Shown here: piece by piece, positions 25,139 through 34,001 of the stretch
How positions within the stretch are numbered: position 1 is the first letter of the stretch
Layout of the letters: every line of letters begins with the position of its first letter
Source: Mucilaginibacter sp. UBA5151
GTDB lineage: Bacteria > Bacteroidota > Bacteroidia > Sphingobacteriales > Sphingobacteriaceae
NCBI GenBank assembly: GCA_002413785.1
Contig: DHXR01000043.1
Span: 4,621-65,683 of the forward strand
DNA: 61,063 bases
Direction of reading: 5' to 3'
Program-made: the position numbers and the translations under genes
Notes under the pieces: model-generated
Seen by the model: only the letters and a program-made list of their open reading frames with translations
The model's database searches: none
What the model was told of the DNA's origin: nothing

Positions 25139-25530
25139 TAAACAAATTTATTTTTAAATGCAGCGACTCCAAGCGTTATCCACCCGGCAATAAACAACAA
25201 TCCGCCCAATGGGGTAACCGGGCCAATTACCTGTAACCATGGCGCCCCCCACAGGTCGCGGCATGAAAGCAGGTACAATGAGCCGGAAAATAATATCATC
25301 CCAAAAGTAAAAAGATAATAGCAATCGTTAATAAACCTGGTTTTATGCCGGGTTAAAGTCGATAGGTATAACAATGCAAAAACATGGTAAAACTGGTATT
25401 GCACAGCGGTATGCCACACCTCCATATTTGGGGCCGAAAGCAGCCCTTTTAAACTATGCGCACCGAAAGCACCGGCAATAACCGCCAGCGTGCCAAACAC
25501 AGCAGCAGTAATAATTATCCTTTTTTTCAT
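25138..25530 (-). CDS. DUF423 family small membrane protein
   Basis: A 130-residue inner-membrane protein with four hydrophobic helices. The DUF423 (YgdD-like) signatures are visible: GAFGAHSLKGLL near residue 25, WHTAVQYQFYHVFALL, a mid region GSLYLL and the ending GPVTPLGGLLFIAGW. Function unknown. It overlaps priA by one base (stop/start TAATG), and this arrangement implies cotranscription. Its own upstream region is an iterated GTGAGTGG word repeat. Confidence 0.88.
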   Translation of the reverse strand: MKKRIIITAAVFGTLAVIAGAFGAHSLKGLLSAPNMEVWHTAVQYQFYHVFALLYLSTLTRHKTRFINDCYYLFTFGMILFSGSLYLLSCRDLWGAPWLQVIGPVTPLGGLLFIAGWITLGVAAFKNKFV

Positions 25531-25560
25531 AAAATCATAAAATGCTAAGTTAAGGAAATT

Positions 25561-25690
25561 AGTGAGTGGTTGAATGGTGCGTGATGAATTGTGAGTGGTG
25601 AATTGTGAGTTTTCTTCAAAATATTAAAATCCCGGCAATCATTTCTGGCAATACATTTTTTTCTGACCACTCACTACTCACCACTAACTA
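25561..25690. repeat. GTGAGTGGTGAATTG word repeat, fold-back
   Basis: Words GTGAGTGGT, GTGATGAATTGTGAGTGG and GAATTGTGAG are iterated at 25561-25613. The complement CCACTCACTACTCACCACT lies at 25670-25688. It sits between the divergent DUF423 and 25720 genes. Similar ACTCACCAAATC words occur before the DinB gene end at 43930-43965. Confidence 0.65.
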
Positions 25691-25719
25691 AATCAACTAC
25701 CTTTACATTGCGATCCGCG

Positions 25720-27309
25720 ATGAAAAAACAAATTGTTGTCACCCTGATTTTGTTAATAGCCACTGCGTTTATAACAGTTGTTTATTTTAAAAATTTAAAT
25801 CCGCCGGGAACAAAAACCAGCAGGGTTATGGGTACTATACCAGGCAATGCAGCACTTATTTTTGAATTTAATAATGATCAGGGGTTTTACGATATCTTCA
25901 CTGACAACAAACTACTTGCCGCTGTTATCAGCAAGCAGAAAATCGGCGAGTTAGATACATTAAGGACGGCATTGCTGTTAAACCCATTGCTGGAACGTTT
26001 TTTTATCGGACAAAATATATTTATATCCTTACACCCCTCACAAAAAAACAACACAGATCTGTTGCTTACCATTTCTGCGACGAAGGGATTTGAGCCTTCA
26101 GCAATTGATCAGGCGGCAAAACAACCAAATAGCGGTTTATTGATCACTCCTTTGAACATAGGTGGCAGGCAGGGTTTTACCATTTATATTACAGCCTTAA
26201 AAAAAAGGTTTTATTTGGTCAGCAATGCAGAAAATATTTTCTCCGGCAGTTTTTCAAAAGAGCTGATAGAACAAAGTACAACTAATGAAAACAGGAAAAA
26301 CAAACCGCCATTTGTTTTACTCTCCGAACAGCAGAATGCAAATTCGTTGGCTAACCTGTACGTGAACTATAGCCAGCTTACGCCTTTGTTTGATCAGTTG
26401 TTCAGCAATAAGAATACTGATATTTTTAAAAGTTTCAGGCTATTGCCCGGCATGGCAGCATTAACTTTAAATTATAAAACTGATGCGCTGATGTTTAGCG
26501 GCTCAACAGCTATTCAACCAAATAAGGCTGCCAGCTATTTAAGCCTTTTTACCGGCCAGCAACCAATAGTTAATCATTTAAAGGATATTTTTCCCTCAAC
26601 GACGGCATATAGCCTGAATTTCGCAGTTTCGGACCCGTTAAAATTTGGTTCAGATTTAACCAAATGGTATGTTAAGGCAGGGGTAAACAATGAAAGAGAC
26701 CAAAGTTTGCGTAAGATAATTGCCGAAACCGGCGTCAATATGCAAACCGAATTTAATAAATTGCTTGGCAACGAATTCGCGATAGTTACCACACGTTACT
26801 TTGAAAAATTTGGATTAGTGTCTGTCAACGATGGTTCAAAGCTTAAAATATTGCTTGCCAATATCAGCAAAATGACCGATGAAAACTCGGGGCAATTTAT
26901 CTACGAAAAAATACCCTTTTTTCTGCTTGGCGATACTTTCAGCCAGTTCAGGCAGCCTTATTTTATGGTTATAGATAACTATTTAATATTAGCCAATAGC
27001 TCAAACGAACTGGCAAGCTATTATGACAGCTATATAAACAGGAAATTTTTAAGTAAAAACGATCAGTACGTTCAATTTGACAACCTGCTCGCAGCCCGCA
27101 GCAATGTCGCTTTTTTGATTAACTTTAAAAATTCGGAACCAATATTAAAAAGGGACCTAAAGCCCGATATTTATGATGCGTTTCAGAAAAATGAGCCCGG
27201 ATGGGGAAACTTTTATGCTGCATCACTGCAATTTACTTCGGCTGGTAAAAATTTCTACACAAATTTTTCGATGAGGTTAAACACCGACACCATTGTTACC
27301 AGGAATTAA
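25720..27309 (+). CDS. Membrane-anchored hypothetical protein
   Basis: Start taken at ATG 25720 (529 residues); a TTG at 25708 would precede it. Residues 1-25 are a single hydrophobic helix after KK (signal anchor or uncleaved signal). The remaining 500 residues are predicted extracytoplasmic, with repeated beta-rich segments (PGNAALIFEFNNDQGFYDIF, NIFISLHPSQ, PFVLLSEQQN, FLINFKNSEPILKRDL). No lipobox and no catalytic motif are seen, and I cannot name a family with confidence. It precedes the 27449 outer-membrane-like gene by 139 bases on the same strand. An envelope structural or quality-control role is only a guess. Confidence 0.7.
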   Translation: MKKQIVVTLILLIATAFITVVYFKNLNPPGTKTSRVMGTIPGNAALIFEFNNDQGFYDIFTDNKLLAAVISKQKIGELDTLRTALLLNPLLERFFIGQNIFISLHPSQKNNTDLLLTISATKGFEPSAIDQAAKQPNSGLLITPLNIGGRQGFTIYITALKKRFYLVSNAENIFSGSFSKELIEQSTTNENRKNKPPFVLLSEQQNANSLANLYVNYSQLTPLFDQLFSNKNTDIFKSFRLLPGMAALTLNYKTDALMFSGSTAIQPNKAASYLSLFTGQQPIVNHLKDIFPSTTAYSLNFAVSDPLKFGSDLTKWYVKAGVNNERDQSLRKIIAETGVNMQTEFNKLLGNEFAIVTTRYFEKFGLVSVNDGSKLKILLANISKMTDENSGQFIYEKIPFFLLGDTFSQFRQPYFMVIDNYLILANSSNELASYYDSYINRKFLSKNDQYVQFDNLLAARSNVAFLINFKNSEPILKRDLKPDIYDAFQKNEPGWGNFYAASLQFTSAGKNFYTNFSMRLNTDTIVTRN

Positions 27310-27448
27310 AAAAATACGTAGCACATAACTATAATGAAGTATTTTCGTTAAAAGGTTAATTGTTATTATTTTTCAGTTAATCAGTTTTGTATTTTATCTT
27401 TAAAACGAAAATAACAAACACTCAAAACGCCGCGGCAACGAATGATAT

Positions 27449-28885
27449 ATGAAGAAAATTTTACTTGTTTTATGCTTACTTTTCTTTACAGTTAAAATAT
27501 TTGCCCAACAATTTTCCCAGTATAATACCGGATCGCTTTATGATTCATTCGAAAATCCTTCGCAAAGGGCCTTCGTTCCTGATACCAGTAAAAAATATGC
27601 AACAAATTATTTGTTTCCCAATTTCAACTTTAATGCCTTTTTAAGCGGCGATGGGCAGGCAACATTAAAAAACCGGGCATTCCTGAACCAGTACAATAAC
27701 TCAGCCTTAAAGATCAGCCAGGGGCGCTATAATATGGCAAATGCAAGTGCAAACGTATATTTCGTAATGTTTAAGACGTTTACCAGCTTTAACGGAGATG
27801 CAGAAATGGGCTTTTCGTGGCAGGGTAAAGCAGAAGGCCAGGCCTTATTTTCCGATGAAACATTAGCTGCTTTTAATGGCACCCAAAGTTTTAACAGCGG
27901 CGTTCCTTATGCCAATATTTTTAACGATAATTATTATTATCAAACTTATCACCAGTTTAGTTTTACTTATCGTGAAAAATTTAACGAGCAATTTTTCTTT
28001 GGTGTAAAAATCAGCGCCTTGCTCGGTATTCAATATCAAAAATTAGATATTACCGGCTCCAAGGCTGTTTATACCGATGCAAAAGACACTGCAGGGGTAG
28101 CATTAAAAGGCGTTTACTACGATAGCTATATACCCGGTCATTTTATATCGCGTGATTATTTACCAACTTTTCGCAATCCCGGTGCATCCATAAGCATAGG
28201 TACAACCTATATTACAGAAGACAAATTTATTTTACAGGGGAATATAAAAGACCTCGGCTTTATCCACTGGAGCAGCCGCTCACGCGTTTACAATTTCAAT
28301 AATAGCACTGTAATAAAAGGTTTATCATTACCGCAAAGGGAAGATAGTATATATAATAAAGTTTATGGTTTGATTCACAAAAACCCAACGGTAGGTTCCT
28401 TCAGCACCCCGATAGATGGCAGGGCCGAGTTAAGCATTAATAAAAGTTTTTGGATTGATGACGACAATATGTTCAAGTACTCACCAACGTTGATCGCATC
28501 AAAAGAGTTATTTTTTCCGGGCTTTGTGGCTGGTTTAGTTAATCCTGTTCAATATGATAAATATGTTTTAACACTTACTACCACTTATGACGATTTGAAA
28601 ATATTTAATTTGGGAGCGCAGTTTATGATAAAAACACCAAACTTGGAGTGGTATATTGGCAGTGATAAACTGGCGCAGACTATAGGACTGGCCTCTGAGG
28701 CATTTAATAAAAACTCACCAGGCATCAGTCAAAACAGCGCTTATACCGGGGCGAATTTCTTCATCGGGTTCACTATGAAATTTGGGCCTGTTGTAGAACA
28801 CCCCATGAATGCCAGTGTTATACCAACAGGCGAAAAAGGCTTTTTGGGCCGCTTGTGGGGCCGGTTATTTAAAACCAACAACTAA
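27449..28885 (+). CDS. Outer membrane beta-barrel-like protein (DUF5723-like)
   Basis: A 478-residue secreted protein. Signal peptide MKKILLVLCLLFFTVKIFAQ with cleavage after AQ. The mature part has alternating aromatic beta-strands (YHQFSFTYREKFNEQFFFGVKI, ASISIGTTYITEDKFILQGN, YVLTLTTTYDDLKIFNLGAQF, GANFFIGFTMKFGP) typical of outer-membrane barrels in Bacteroidota. Resemblance to DUF5723 (large barrel proteins of unknown function) is from memory of the pattern and is moderate. The last 25 residues (EKGFLGRLWGRLFKTNN) are basic and lie after the final strand. Function unknown. Confidence 0.7.
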   Translation: MKKILLVLCLLFFTVKIFAQQFSQYNTGSLYDSFENPSQRAFVPDTSKKYATNYLFPNFNFNAFLSGDGQATLKNRAFLNQYNNSALKISQGRYNMANASANVYFVMFKTFTSFNGDAEMGFSWQGKAEGQALFSDETLAAFNGTQSFNSGVPYANIFNDNYYYQTYHQFSFTYREKFNEQFFFGVKISALLGIQYQKLDITGSKAVYTDAKDTAGVALKGVYYDSYIPGHFISRDYLPTFRNPGASISIGTTYITEDKFILQGNIKDLGFIHWSSRSRVYNFNNSTVIKGLSLPQREDSIYNKVYGLIHKNPTVGSFSTPIDGRAELSINKSFWIDDDNMFKYSPTLIASKELFFPGFVAGLVNPVQYDKYVLTLTTTYDDLKIFNLGAQFMIKTPNLEWYIGSDKLAQTIGLASEAFNKNSPGISQNSAYTGANFFIGFTMKFGPVVEHPMNASVIPTGEKGFLGRLWGRLFKTNN

Positions 28886-29013
28886 GCCCCGCTACACTAT
28901 TTTCTTTCACGCCACTAACAAAACAAATATTGATGTGAATAATCCCTGGCAGGGGGGACTTTAAAAAAGGAATGTATTAGAGGAGGGATCGTCTATTTGG
29001 TGACAGAAATTAA

Positions 29014-29048
29014 AAGTCTCCCCTACCGGGGGAGATTTAGAGGGGGCT
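29014..29048 (-). terminator. Terminator made by an AGCCCCCTCTAAATC repeat, copy 2
   Basis: On the minus strand the copy begins AGCCCCCTCTAAATCTCCCC and forms the stem CTCCCC/GGGGAG, followed by ACTTTT. It encodes the last codons and TAA of tsaB (SPL*) just as the copy at 17248-17286 does for ung; the two differ at one of 35 bases. Confidence 0.8.
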
Positions 29049-29729
29049 CTTTTTTTTCCCTGCAATAAAATCTTTCAAATAATACGGTTCAAAGTAACCC
29101 ACATTTTCAAACTCAGCATTCCTGAACTTTTCAGCTGCTTTTTCGGTAAGATAAACAGCCGAATTGATAAATCCCGGAAAAAATATGGCATTAGGGTTTC
29201 CCTCTAAAACTTGCCGGCATTTTTCGGCGCCATCGCCAAAAAACAGCATTTTATTATTTTTCAGTAAATCATTAAAGCTATTTTCATCAATAATCTCAGC
29301 TGAGGTGTCCCTTATCCTTTCGCCACTTGTGGTAAAAACGGCGGTAAAAACCTCCATCCGGCGGGCGTCTATCATGGGGCATAACAGGGTATCGTCACTT
29401 AACAAATATTCGTTACTGCTAATTATACCGTAAGCCATCGCCTCTAAAGTTTCAATAGCTATTAAGGGTTTATCAAGTGCAAAACACAAACCTTTAGCTG
29501 TTGAGACGCCGATACGTAAACCCGTATATGAACCGGGGCCGCAGCTAACTGCAACAGCATCCAGGTCATTATAATTTATCCCCGAAGAAACAATCAGCTC
29601 TTCAATAAATAAGGTAATAACTTCAGCATGAATATTGCGCTCATTAACCTGCTTAAAGGCTAAAACATTGCCATCCTTTGCCAGAGCAACGGAACATGAA
29701 GCAGTAGCGGTTTCAATTTGTAATATCAT
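29037..29729 (-). CDS. tsaB: tRNA threonylcarbamoyladenosine biosynthesis protein TsaB
   Basis: A 230-residue ASKHA-fold partner of TsaD in the complex that makes t6A at position 37 of ANN-decoding tRNAs. Motifs are MILQIETATASCSVAL, NIHAEVITLFIEELI, AVSCGPGSYTGLRIGVSTAKGL and the IAIETLEAMA helix. Length is normal for TsaB. Its C-terminal KSPL* and terminator come from a dispersed repeat. The start codon abuts a block of GTCATTA words (29730-29819) separating it from yidD on the same strand. Confidence 0.93.
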   Translation of the reverse strand: MILQIETATASCSVALAKDGNVLAFKQVNERNIHAEVITLFIEELIVSSGINYNDLDAVAVSCGPGSYTGLRIGVSTAKGLCFALDKPLIAIETLEAMAYGIISSNEYLLSDDTLLCPMIDARRMEVFTAVFTTSGERIRDTSAEIIDENSFNDLLKNNKMLFFGDGAEKCRQVLEGNPNAIFFPGFINSAVYLTEKAAEKFRNAEFENVGYFEPYYLKDFIAGKKKSPL

Positions 29730-29819
29730 TTAGTCATTAGTCATTAGTCATTGGGTCATTGGGCTACGGTTCAAACGGACTATCCAATGACCCAATGACC
29801 TAATGACCCAATGACTAAA
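29730..29819. repeat. GTCATTA/AATGACC word repeat, copy 2
   Basis: TAGTCATTAGTCATTAGTCATTG at the left end and CCAATGACCCAATGACCTAATG at the right are reverse-complement word arrays around a central ACGGTTCAAACGGAC. Same words and layout as 15-122. It fills the whole gap between yidD and tsaB. Confidence 0.8.
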
Positions 29820-30062
29820 TTAAGGAACCGGATCATGCCCATGCCCTCCCCAGGGGTTACAGCTGGCAATACGTTTTAAAGTTAACCAGCCGCCTTTAAA
29901 AGCCCCGTATTTCTTTATAGCCTCAACCCCATACTGCGAACATGTTGGTGTGTACCGGCATGAAGCAGCTGTTAAAGGCGAAATAAAATATTGGTATATT
30001 TTAATTAAGATGATAAAAAAATACCCAATTATCTTTTTAAGTATATTGACAATAGCTTTCAT
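29820..30062 (-). CDS. yidD: Membrane protein insertion efficiency factor YidD
   Basis: An 80-residue membrane-associated protein that helps YidC-dependent insertion. An amphipathic/hydrophobic N-terminus (IIGYFFIILIKIYQYFISPL) is followed by the family signature with three Cys: SCRYTPTCSQYGVEAIKKYG and LTLKRIASCNPWGGHGHDPVP. It overlaps the end of rnpA by four bases, the usual rpmH-rnpA-yidD order. YidC is not next to it in this window. Confidence 0.93.
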   Translation of the reverse strand: MKAIVNILKKIIGYFFIILIKIYQYFISPLTAASCRYTPTCSQYGVEAIKKYGAFKGGWLTLKRIASCNPWGGHGHDPVP

Positions 30063-30442
30063 TTTGCGATTTCAGCACAAAGTTGCGATAAAAGCTTCAG
30101 CATTTTTTTTTCTGTAAAATCGGAGGCGGCAATCTCTTTACCAATATAGCCCAGCGAAAGCACAATTTTTTTGTCCAGGCCGTTTAGCTGATCGTATAAA
30201 TATTGCTGCTTATTAAGCCTGTAGGCTTCGCGCATCCGTCTTTTTATTAAATTACGGTCAACAGCACGTTTAAAACGTTTTTTTGAAACCGAAAATACAA
30301 TTTGTACCGGGAATTGCTGCGGCTCATCAATAAACAGCCAGGATGCCTTAAAGGGATAACATAAAAAAGAAGAACCGTTATGAAAAAGCTTGTCGATAAG
30401 CTTTTTATTACATAACCGTTCTTCTTTTTTAAAAGTGTACAT
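30059..30442 (-). CDS. rnpA: Ribonuclease P protein component
   Basis: A 127-residue basic protein that assists the RNase P RNA in cleaving tRNA 5' leaders. The RNP signature is KKRFKRAVDRNLIKRRMREA, preceded by VQIVFSVSKK and followed by the acidic-to-basic LNGLDKKIVLSLGYIGKE. Start MYTFKKEERLCNKKLIDKLF fits the family. It overlaps yidD at its 3' end, with rpmH 71 bases upstream on the same strand. Confidence 0.94.
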   Translation of the reverse strand: MYTFKKEERLCNKKLIDKLFHNGSSFLCYPFKASWLFIDEPQQFPVQIVFSVSKKRFKRAVDRNLIKRRMREAYRLNKQQYLYDQLNGLDKKIVLSLGYIGKEIAASDFTEKKMLKLLSQLCAEIAK

Positions 30443-30513
30443 TGTGTTGCTATTTTGAACCGAAACTAAAGAAAATACCGGCTCAAGCCCCGTTTTGGAG
30501 AAAGCAACCAGCT

Positions 30514-30672
30514 TTATGCTTTGTGGCTGCGCTCGTCAGATACTGACAATCTTTTTCTGCCTTTGGCTCTTCTTGATGCTAATATCCTTCTGCCGTTAGC
30601 AGTTGACATGCGCTCACGGAAACCGTGTTTATTTCTTCTTTTCCTTTGTGAGGGCTGAAACGTTCTTTTCAT
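30514..30672 (-). CDS. rpmH: 50S ribosomal protein L34
   Basis: A 52-residue ribosomal protein found by translating the minus strand. It begins MKRTFQPSQRKRRNKHGFRE and continues with RMSTANGRRILASRRAKGRK to a TAA at 30514-30516. Basic composition and length match L34 exactly. It heads the rpmH-rnpA-yidD group. The upstream 209 bases to the divergent ChaN-like gene are strongly AT-rich and should hold its promoter. Confidence 0.96.
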   Translation of the reverse strand: MKRTFQPSQRKRRNKHGFRERMSTANGRRILASRRAKGRKRLSVSDERSHKA

Positions 30673-30881
30673 GGCTATTTTATTCTATTCGTCGTTTTTA
30701 AAACAAGAGCGCAAATGTAGTGTTATTTTTTTTCATTTCAAATATTTTAGAGAGCGTTTGATTTATAGATTGCCGGATTATGTTAAAATAAGTTATTTAC
30801 GTTTGTTTATAATTAAAATTTTAGATTTACATTCTCTCTTAAATAATCAACCACGCGCCTGATCAATAAAATCAAACAAAC

Positions 30882-31757
30882 ATGAAAACACTGATCTTCC
30901 TGTTGTTAGTACTGCCGCTTTGCGCTTTATCACAGGATTCATTATCAAGCCATTATAAAATATACAGCACGTCGGCGCAAAAAATGGTTAAGCTGGATGA
31001 CATCGTAAATGATATGGATAATGCGGACGTTGTTTTCTTTGGCGAAGAACATAATGATTCAACAGGCCATTATTTGGAGTGTGCTTTGTTTAAAAAAATA
31101 TCAGTGAAATATCCGGGAAAAACTGCTTTATCCATGGAAATGTTTGAAACCGATTGTCAAAACGTTTTGGACGAATACCTGGACAGGTTTATCCGCGAAA
31201 AAAATTTTATGACCGATGCCCGTGCCTGGCATAATTACAAAGATTACCGCCCTTTAATTGAATGGGCCAAAGCTAACCAAATCCCTGTTATTGCCGCAAA
31301 TGCGCCTGCCAGATATACAAATATGGTTAACCGTCTGGGTTTAAATAGTCTTGAACAATTAAACAAAACTGGAAAATCGTACCTGCCTCCCCTGCCAATT
31401 GATACCGCTTCAGGTGTTTACTACGACAAATTTCTGCAGATAATGGGTGGCCATACCGCTTTGAGCGGGATGCAAATGTTCCAGGCTCAAAACTTATGGG
31501 ATGCTACTATGGGATGGTCAATCGCACGGTTTGCGAAAGTACACCACGATTATAAGATTCTCCAGTTAAACGGCAGTTTTCATAGCGAGGGCAAACTGGG
31601 TACTGCCGCGCAACTGAAAAAGTATGACAGGAAGATCCGGATGATTAATATCGCAACATATAACGACGAAAATTTTGAAAACCCCGATTGGGACAAGCTC
31701 AGCAAAAATGGCGATTACATTATAGTAACTGATCCCAAATTGCCAAAAACGTTTTAG
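30882..31757 (+). CDS. ChaN/Tiki-superfamily haem-binding-like protein
   Basis: A 291-residue exported protein: MKTLIFLLLVLPLCALSQ is a signal peptide (no lipobox Cys at the cleavage site). The body matches the ChaN domain: VVFFGEEHNDSTGHYLECALF near residue 50, ALSMEMFETDCQNVLDEYL, DYRPLIEWAKANQIPVIAANAPARY, and HEGKLGTA-like FHSEGKLGTAAQL near the end. Family members bind haem or act as metal-dependent hydrolases (Tiki/TraB fold with GxxH and E positions). A role in iron uptake is possible but has no supporting neighbour here. Confidence 0.82.
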   Translation: MKTLIFLLLVLPLCALSQDSLSSHYKIYSTSAQKMVKLDDIVNDMDNADVVFFGEEHNDSTGHYLECALFKKISVKYPGKTALSMEMFETDCQNVLDEYLDRFIREKNFMTDARAWHNYKDYRPLIEWAKANQIPVIAANAPARYTNMVNRLGLNSLEQLNKTGKSYLPPLPIDTASGVYYDKFLQIMGGHTALSGMQMFQAQNLWDATMGWSIARFAKVHHDYKILQLNGSFHSEGKLGTAAQLKKYDRKIRMINIATYNDENFENPDWDKLSKNGDYIIVTDPKLPKTF

Positions 31758-31822
31758 TTTATAGTTAATGGTTCATGGTAGCTTCGTTTTTCTTTACCAT
31801 GAACTATAAACCATGAACCAAT
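31757..31822. repeat. GGTTCATGG-type inverted repeat, copy 2
   Basis: TTATAGTTAATGGTTCATGG, loop TAGCTTCGTTTTTC, then TTACCATGAACTATAAACCA: an imperfect hairpin between convergent ChaN-like and mscL genes. It shares arms and the TAGCTTCG loop with 10875-10938, which also lies between convergent genes. Confidence 0.8.
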
Positions 31823-31829
31823 AATCTGT

Positions 31830-32240
31830 TCAGGCTTTTTTTGCAAGCAGATCGCGTATCTCACCAAGTAAAATTTCTTCTTTTGTGGGTACCGGCTCAG
31901 GAGCGGGTGCAGTTTCTTCCTTCTTTTTCATGGAGTTAATTGCTTTAACAACTAAAAAAATACAAAAAGCAACAATTATAAATTGAAACATCACCGTTAT
32001 AAAATTGTCGTAACGGATTGCGACTTCAGTTACCTTATTCAACGGATTGGCTTGTGTAATAATATATTTTTTATCCGCAAAGTCCACCTTCCCCAATAAT
32101 ATGCCGATAGGTGGCATAATAATATCTTTTACCAGCGAAGTAACAATACCTCCAAATGCAGCTCCGATAACTACGCCCACAGCGAGGTCAATAACGCTGC
32201 CGCGCATTGCAAATTCTTTAAATTCTTTTACTAAAGCCAT
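31830..32240 (-). CDS. mscL: Large-conductance mechanosensitive channel
   Basis: A 136-residue homopentameric channel that opens under hypoosmotic shock. Start taken at ATG 32240 (MALVKEFKEFAMRGSVIDLA); upstream in-frame codons to 32303 are not family-like. TM1 is DLAVGVVIGAAFGGIVTSLV, the pore-lining Gly/Ala pattern; TM2 is FITVMFQFIIVAFCIFLVVKA. The C-terminal cytoplasmic part has a PAPEPVPT linker and the helical bundle EEILLGEIRDLLAK. It is divergent from rpoN. Confidence 0.95.
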   Translation of the reverse strand: MALVKEFKEFAMRGSVIDLAVGVVIGAAFGGIVTSLVKDIIMPPIGILLGKVDFADKKYIITQANPLNKVTEVAIRYDNFITVMFQFIIVAFCIFLVVKAINSMKKKEETAPAPEPVPTKEEILLGEIRDLLAKKA

Positions 32241-32378
32241 AATGATTAATTTATTTTGCGAAATATAATAAATATCAAAACGAACCAACAAAAGTTTAAA
32301 CACTAAATTACATCAAAATCGCGCAGATAGTTATTTTTAAGTTCAGGGTAATTGATGTATTTTTGGCGGCATCGGATT

Positions 32379-33854
32379 ATGCTTAAACAAAATCTTCAAC
32401 AAAAACTATTACAGAAACTCTCTCCGCAGCAAATACAATTTATTAAATTGCTACAGGTGCCAACCGTTTCATTGGATACGCGGATCAAAGAGGAGCTGGA
32501 AGAAAACCCTGCCCTCGAAGATCTGAGCCTGACCAATTTAAATGAACCTGAGGAGCAATACCCCGACCGTGACCCTGAAGATGATAACTTTAACAGCGAT
32601 GACGAAAAGGGTGAGGCTGATGAATTTAACATTGAAGATTACCTACAGGAAGATAATGTAAATGAATACGGATCGCGTTATGACCAAAACGGTGATGATG
32701 AAGACGAACGCAAAGAAATACCTATAGCCGTACAAAGTTCGTTTTTTGAAAGCCTGCAGCAGCAACTCGACCTGCTCCCCTTATCGGATAAAGATTTCAG
32801 GATCGGGAGGCAAATTATAGGGAGCCTTGATGATGACGGCTACCTGCGCAGGCCGATAACCTCGCTCACTGACGATCTTGCATTTTCGCAAAATATTATG
32901 GCCGGAGATGAGGAAGTTGAAGATATGCTGAAGGTCATTCAGGGATTCGACCCTCCCGGCGTAGGCGCACGCAGCTTACAGGAATGCCTTGTTATACAAC
33001 TGCGAAAAAAAGACCCGAACGACCCGATCATAAAAAAAGCAATTCTGGTGGTTGAGCACCACCTTGACGAGTTTACCCGCAAACACTATGATAAGCTTGA
33101 AAAATCATTAAACATGTCCTCTGATGAATTGCGTGGCGTTGTTAATGAGATTTTAAAGCTGAATCCCAAACCCGGCGATTCAAACGAAGTGAACACCAAG
33201 CAAATGCAGGTGATTCCCGATTTTCATATCATTAACAATGATGGCTTCCTGATTCTTACCTTAAACTCAAAAAATGCACCCGAGCTCAGGGTAAGCCGCT
33301 CGTACCAGGAGATGTTTGAACATTATGATAAAGCATCGCAAAGGGATAAAAAATTAAAGGAAGCGGTACAATTTGTAAAGCAAAAGCTGGACTCGGCAAA
33401 ATGGTTTATCGATGCGATTAAACAGCGGCAGCAAACCTTGCTGAAAACAATGAACGCTATTATGCAATACCAGTACGACTATTTTTTAACCGGCAACGAC
33501 AAGAACCTGAAACCAATGATCCTTAAAGACATTGCCGACAGGATCAATATGGATATTTCGACGGTATCGCGTGTGGCGAATTCAAAATATGTTCAAACCG
33601 AATTCGGCACATTTTTACTGAAATCATTTTTTTCCGAAGCCATTCAAATGGAAAGCGGTGAAGAAGTATCAAACAAAGAGGTTAAAAAAATACTCGAAGA
33701 ACATATCGGCGCGGAAGATAAGCAACATCCGCTTGCTGATGAAAAATTAACGGAAATTTTGAAAGAAGCCGGCTATAACATTGCCCGCCGTACCGTTGCC
33801 AAATACCGTGAGCAAATGAATATCCCGGTTGCAAGGTTGAGGAAAGAACTATAG
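32379..33854 (+). CDS. rpoN: RNA polymerase sigma-54 factor
   Basis: A 491-residue sigma factor that needs AAA+ activators. Start taken at ATG 32379 (MLKQNLQQKLLQKLSPQQIQ), the Gln/Leu-rich region I. Region II is acidic and long (about residues 50-115, rich in Asp and Glu). The core-binding domain follows (LLPLSDKDFRIGRQIIGSLD). Near the C-terminus are the HTH and the RpoN box (ARRTVAKYREQMNIP) used to read the -24 element. No enhancer-binding protein is adjacent. A word repeat follows the stop. Confidence 0.95.
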   Translation: MLKQNLQQKLLQKLSPQQIQFIKLLQVPTVSLDTRIKEELEENPALEDLSLTNLNEPEEQYPDRDPEDDNFNSDDEKGEADEFNIEDYLQEDNVNEYGSRYDQNGDDEDERKEIPIAVQSSFFESLQQQLDLLPLSDKDFRIGRQIIGSLDDDGYLRRPITSLTDDLAFSQNIMAGDEEVEDMLKVIQGFDPPGVGARSLQECLVIQLRKKDPNDPIIKKAILVVEHHLDEFTRKHYDKLEKSLNMSSDELRGVVNEILKLNPKPGDSNEVNTKQMQVIPDFHIINNDGFLILTLNSKNAPELRVSRSYQEMFEHYDKASQRDKKLKEAVQFVKQKLDSAKWFIDAIKQRQQTLLKTMNAIMQYQYDYFLTGNDKNLKPMILKDIADRINMDISTVSRVANSKYVQTEFGTFLLKSFFSEAIQMESGEEVSNKEVKKILEEHIGAEDKQHPLADEKLTEILKEAGYNIARRTVAKYREQMNIPVARLRKEL

Positions 33855-33856
33855 TT

Positions 33857-33995
33857 GGAGTTTAGAGATTGGAGTTTAGAGGTTAGTTGAAATTGTAATA
33901 GCCTCAACTAATAATTGAACCGAAAATTTCTAAACTATAAATAACTAAGCTCTAATCATAGTCCGCAACTAATCTCTAAACTCCAATCTCTAATC
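33857..33995. repeat. TTAGAGATTGGAGTT word repeat, copy 1
   Basis: GGAGTTTAGAGATTGGAG and GTTTAGAGGTTAGTTG at the left end pair with CAACTAATCTCTAAACTCC and CAATCTCTAATC at the right, with about 80 bases between. It lies between convergent rpoN and porP. A second member is at 40219-40300. Confidence 0.75.
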
Positions 33996-34001
33996 ACCAA
34001 A

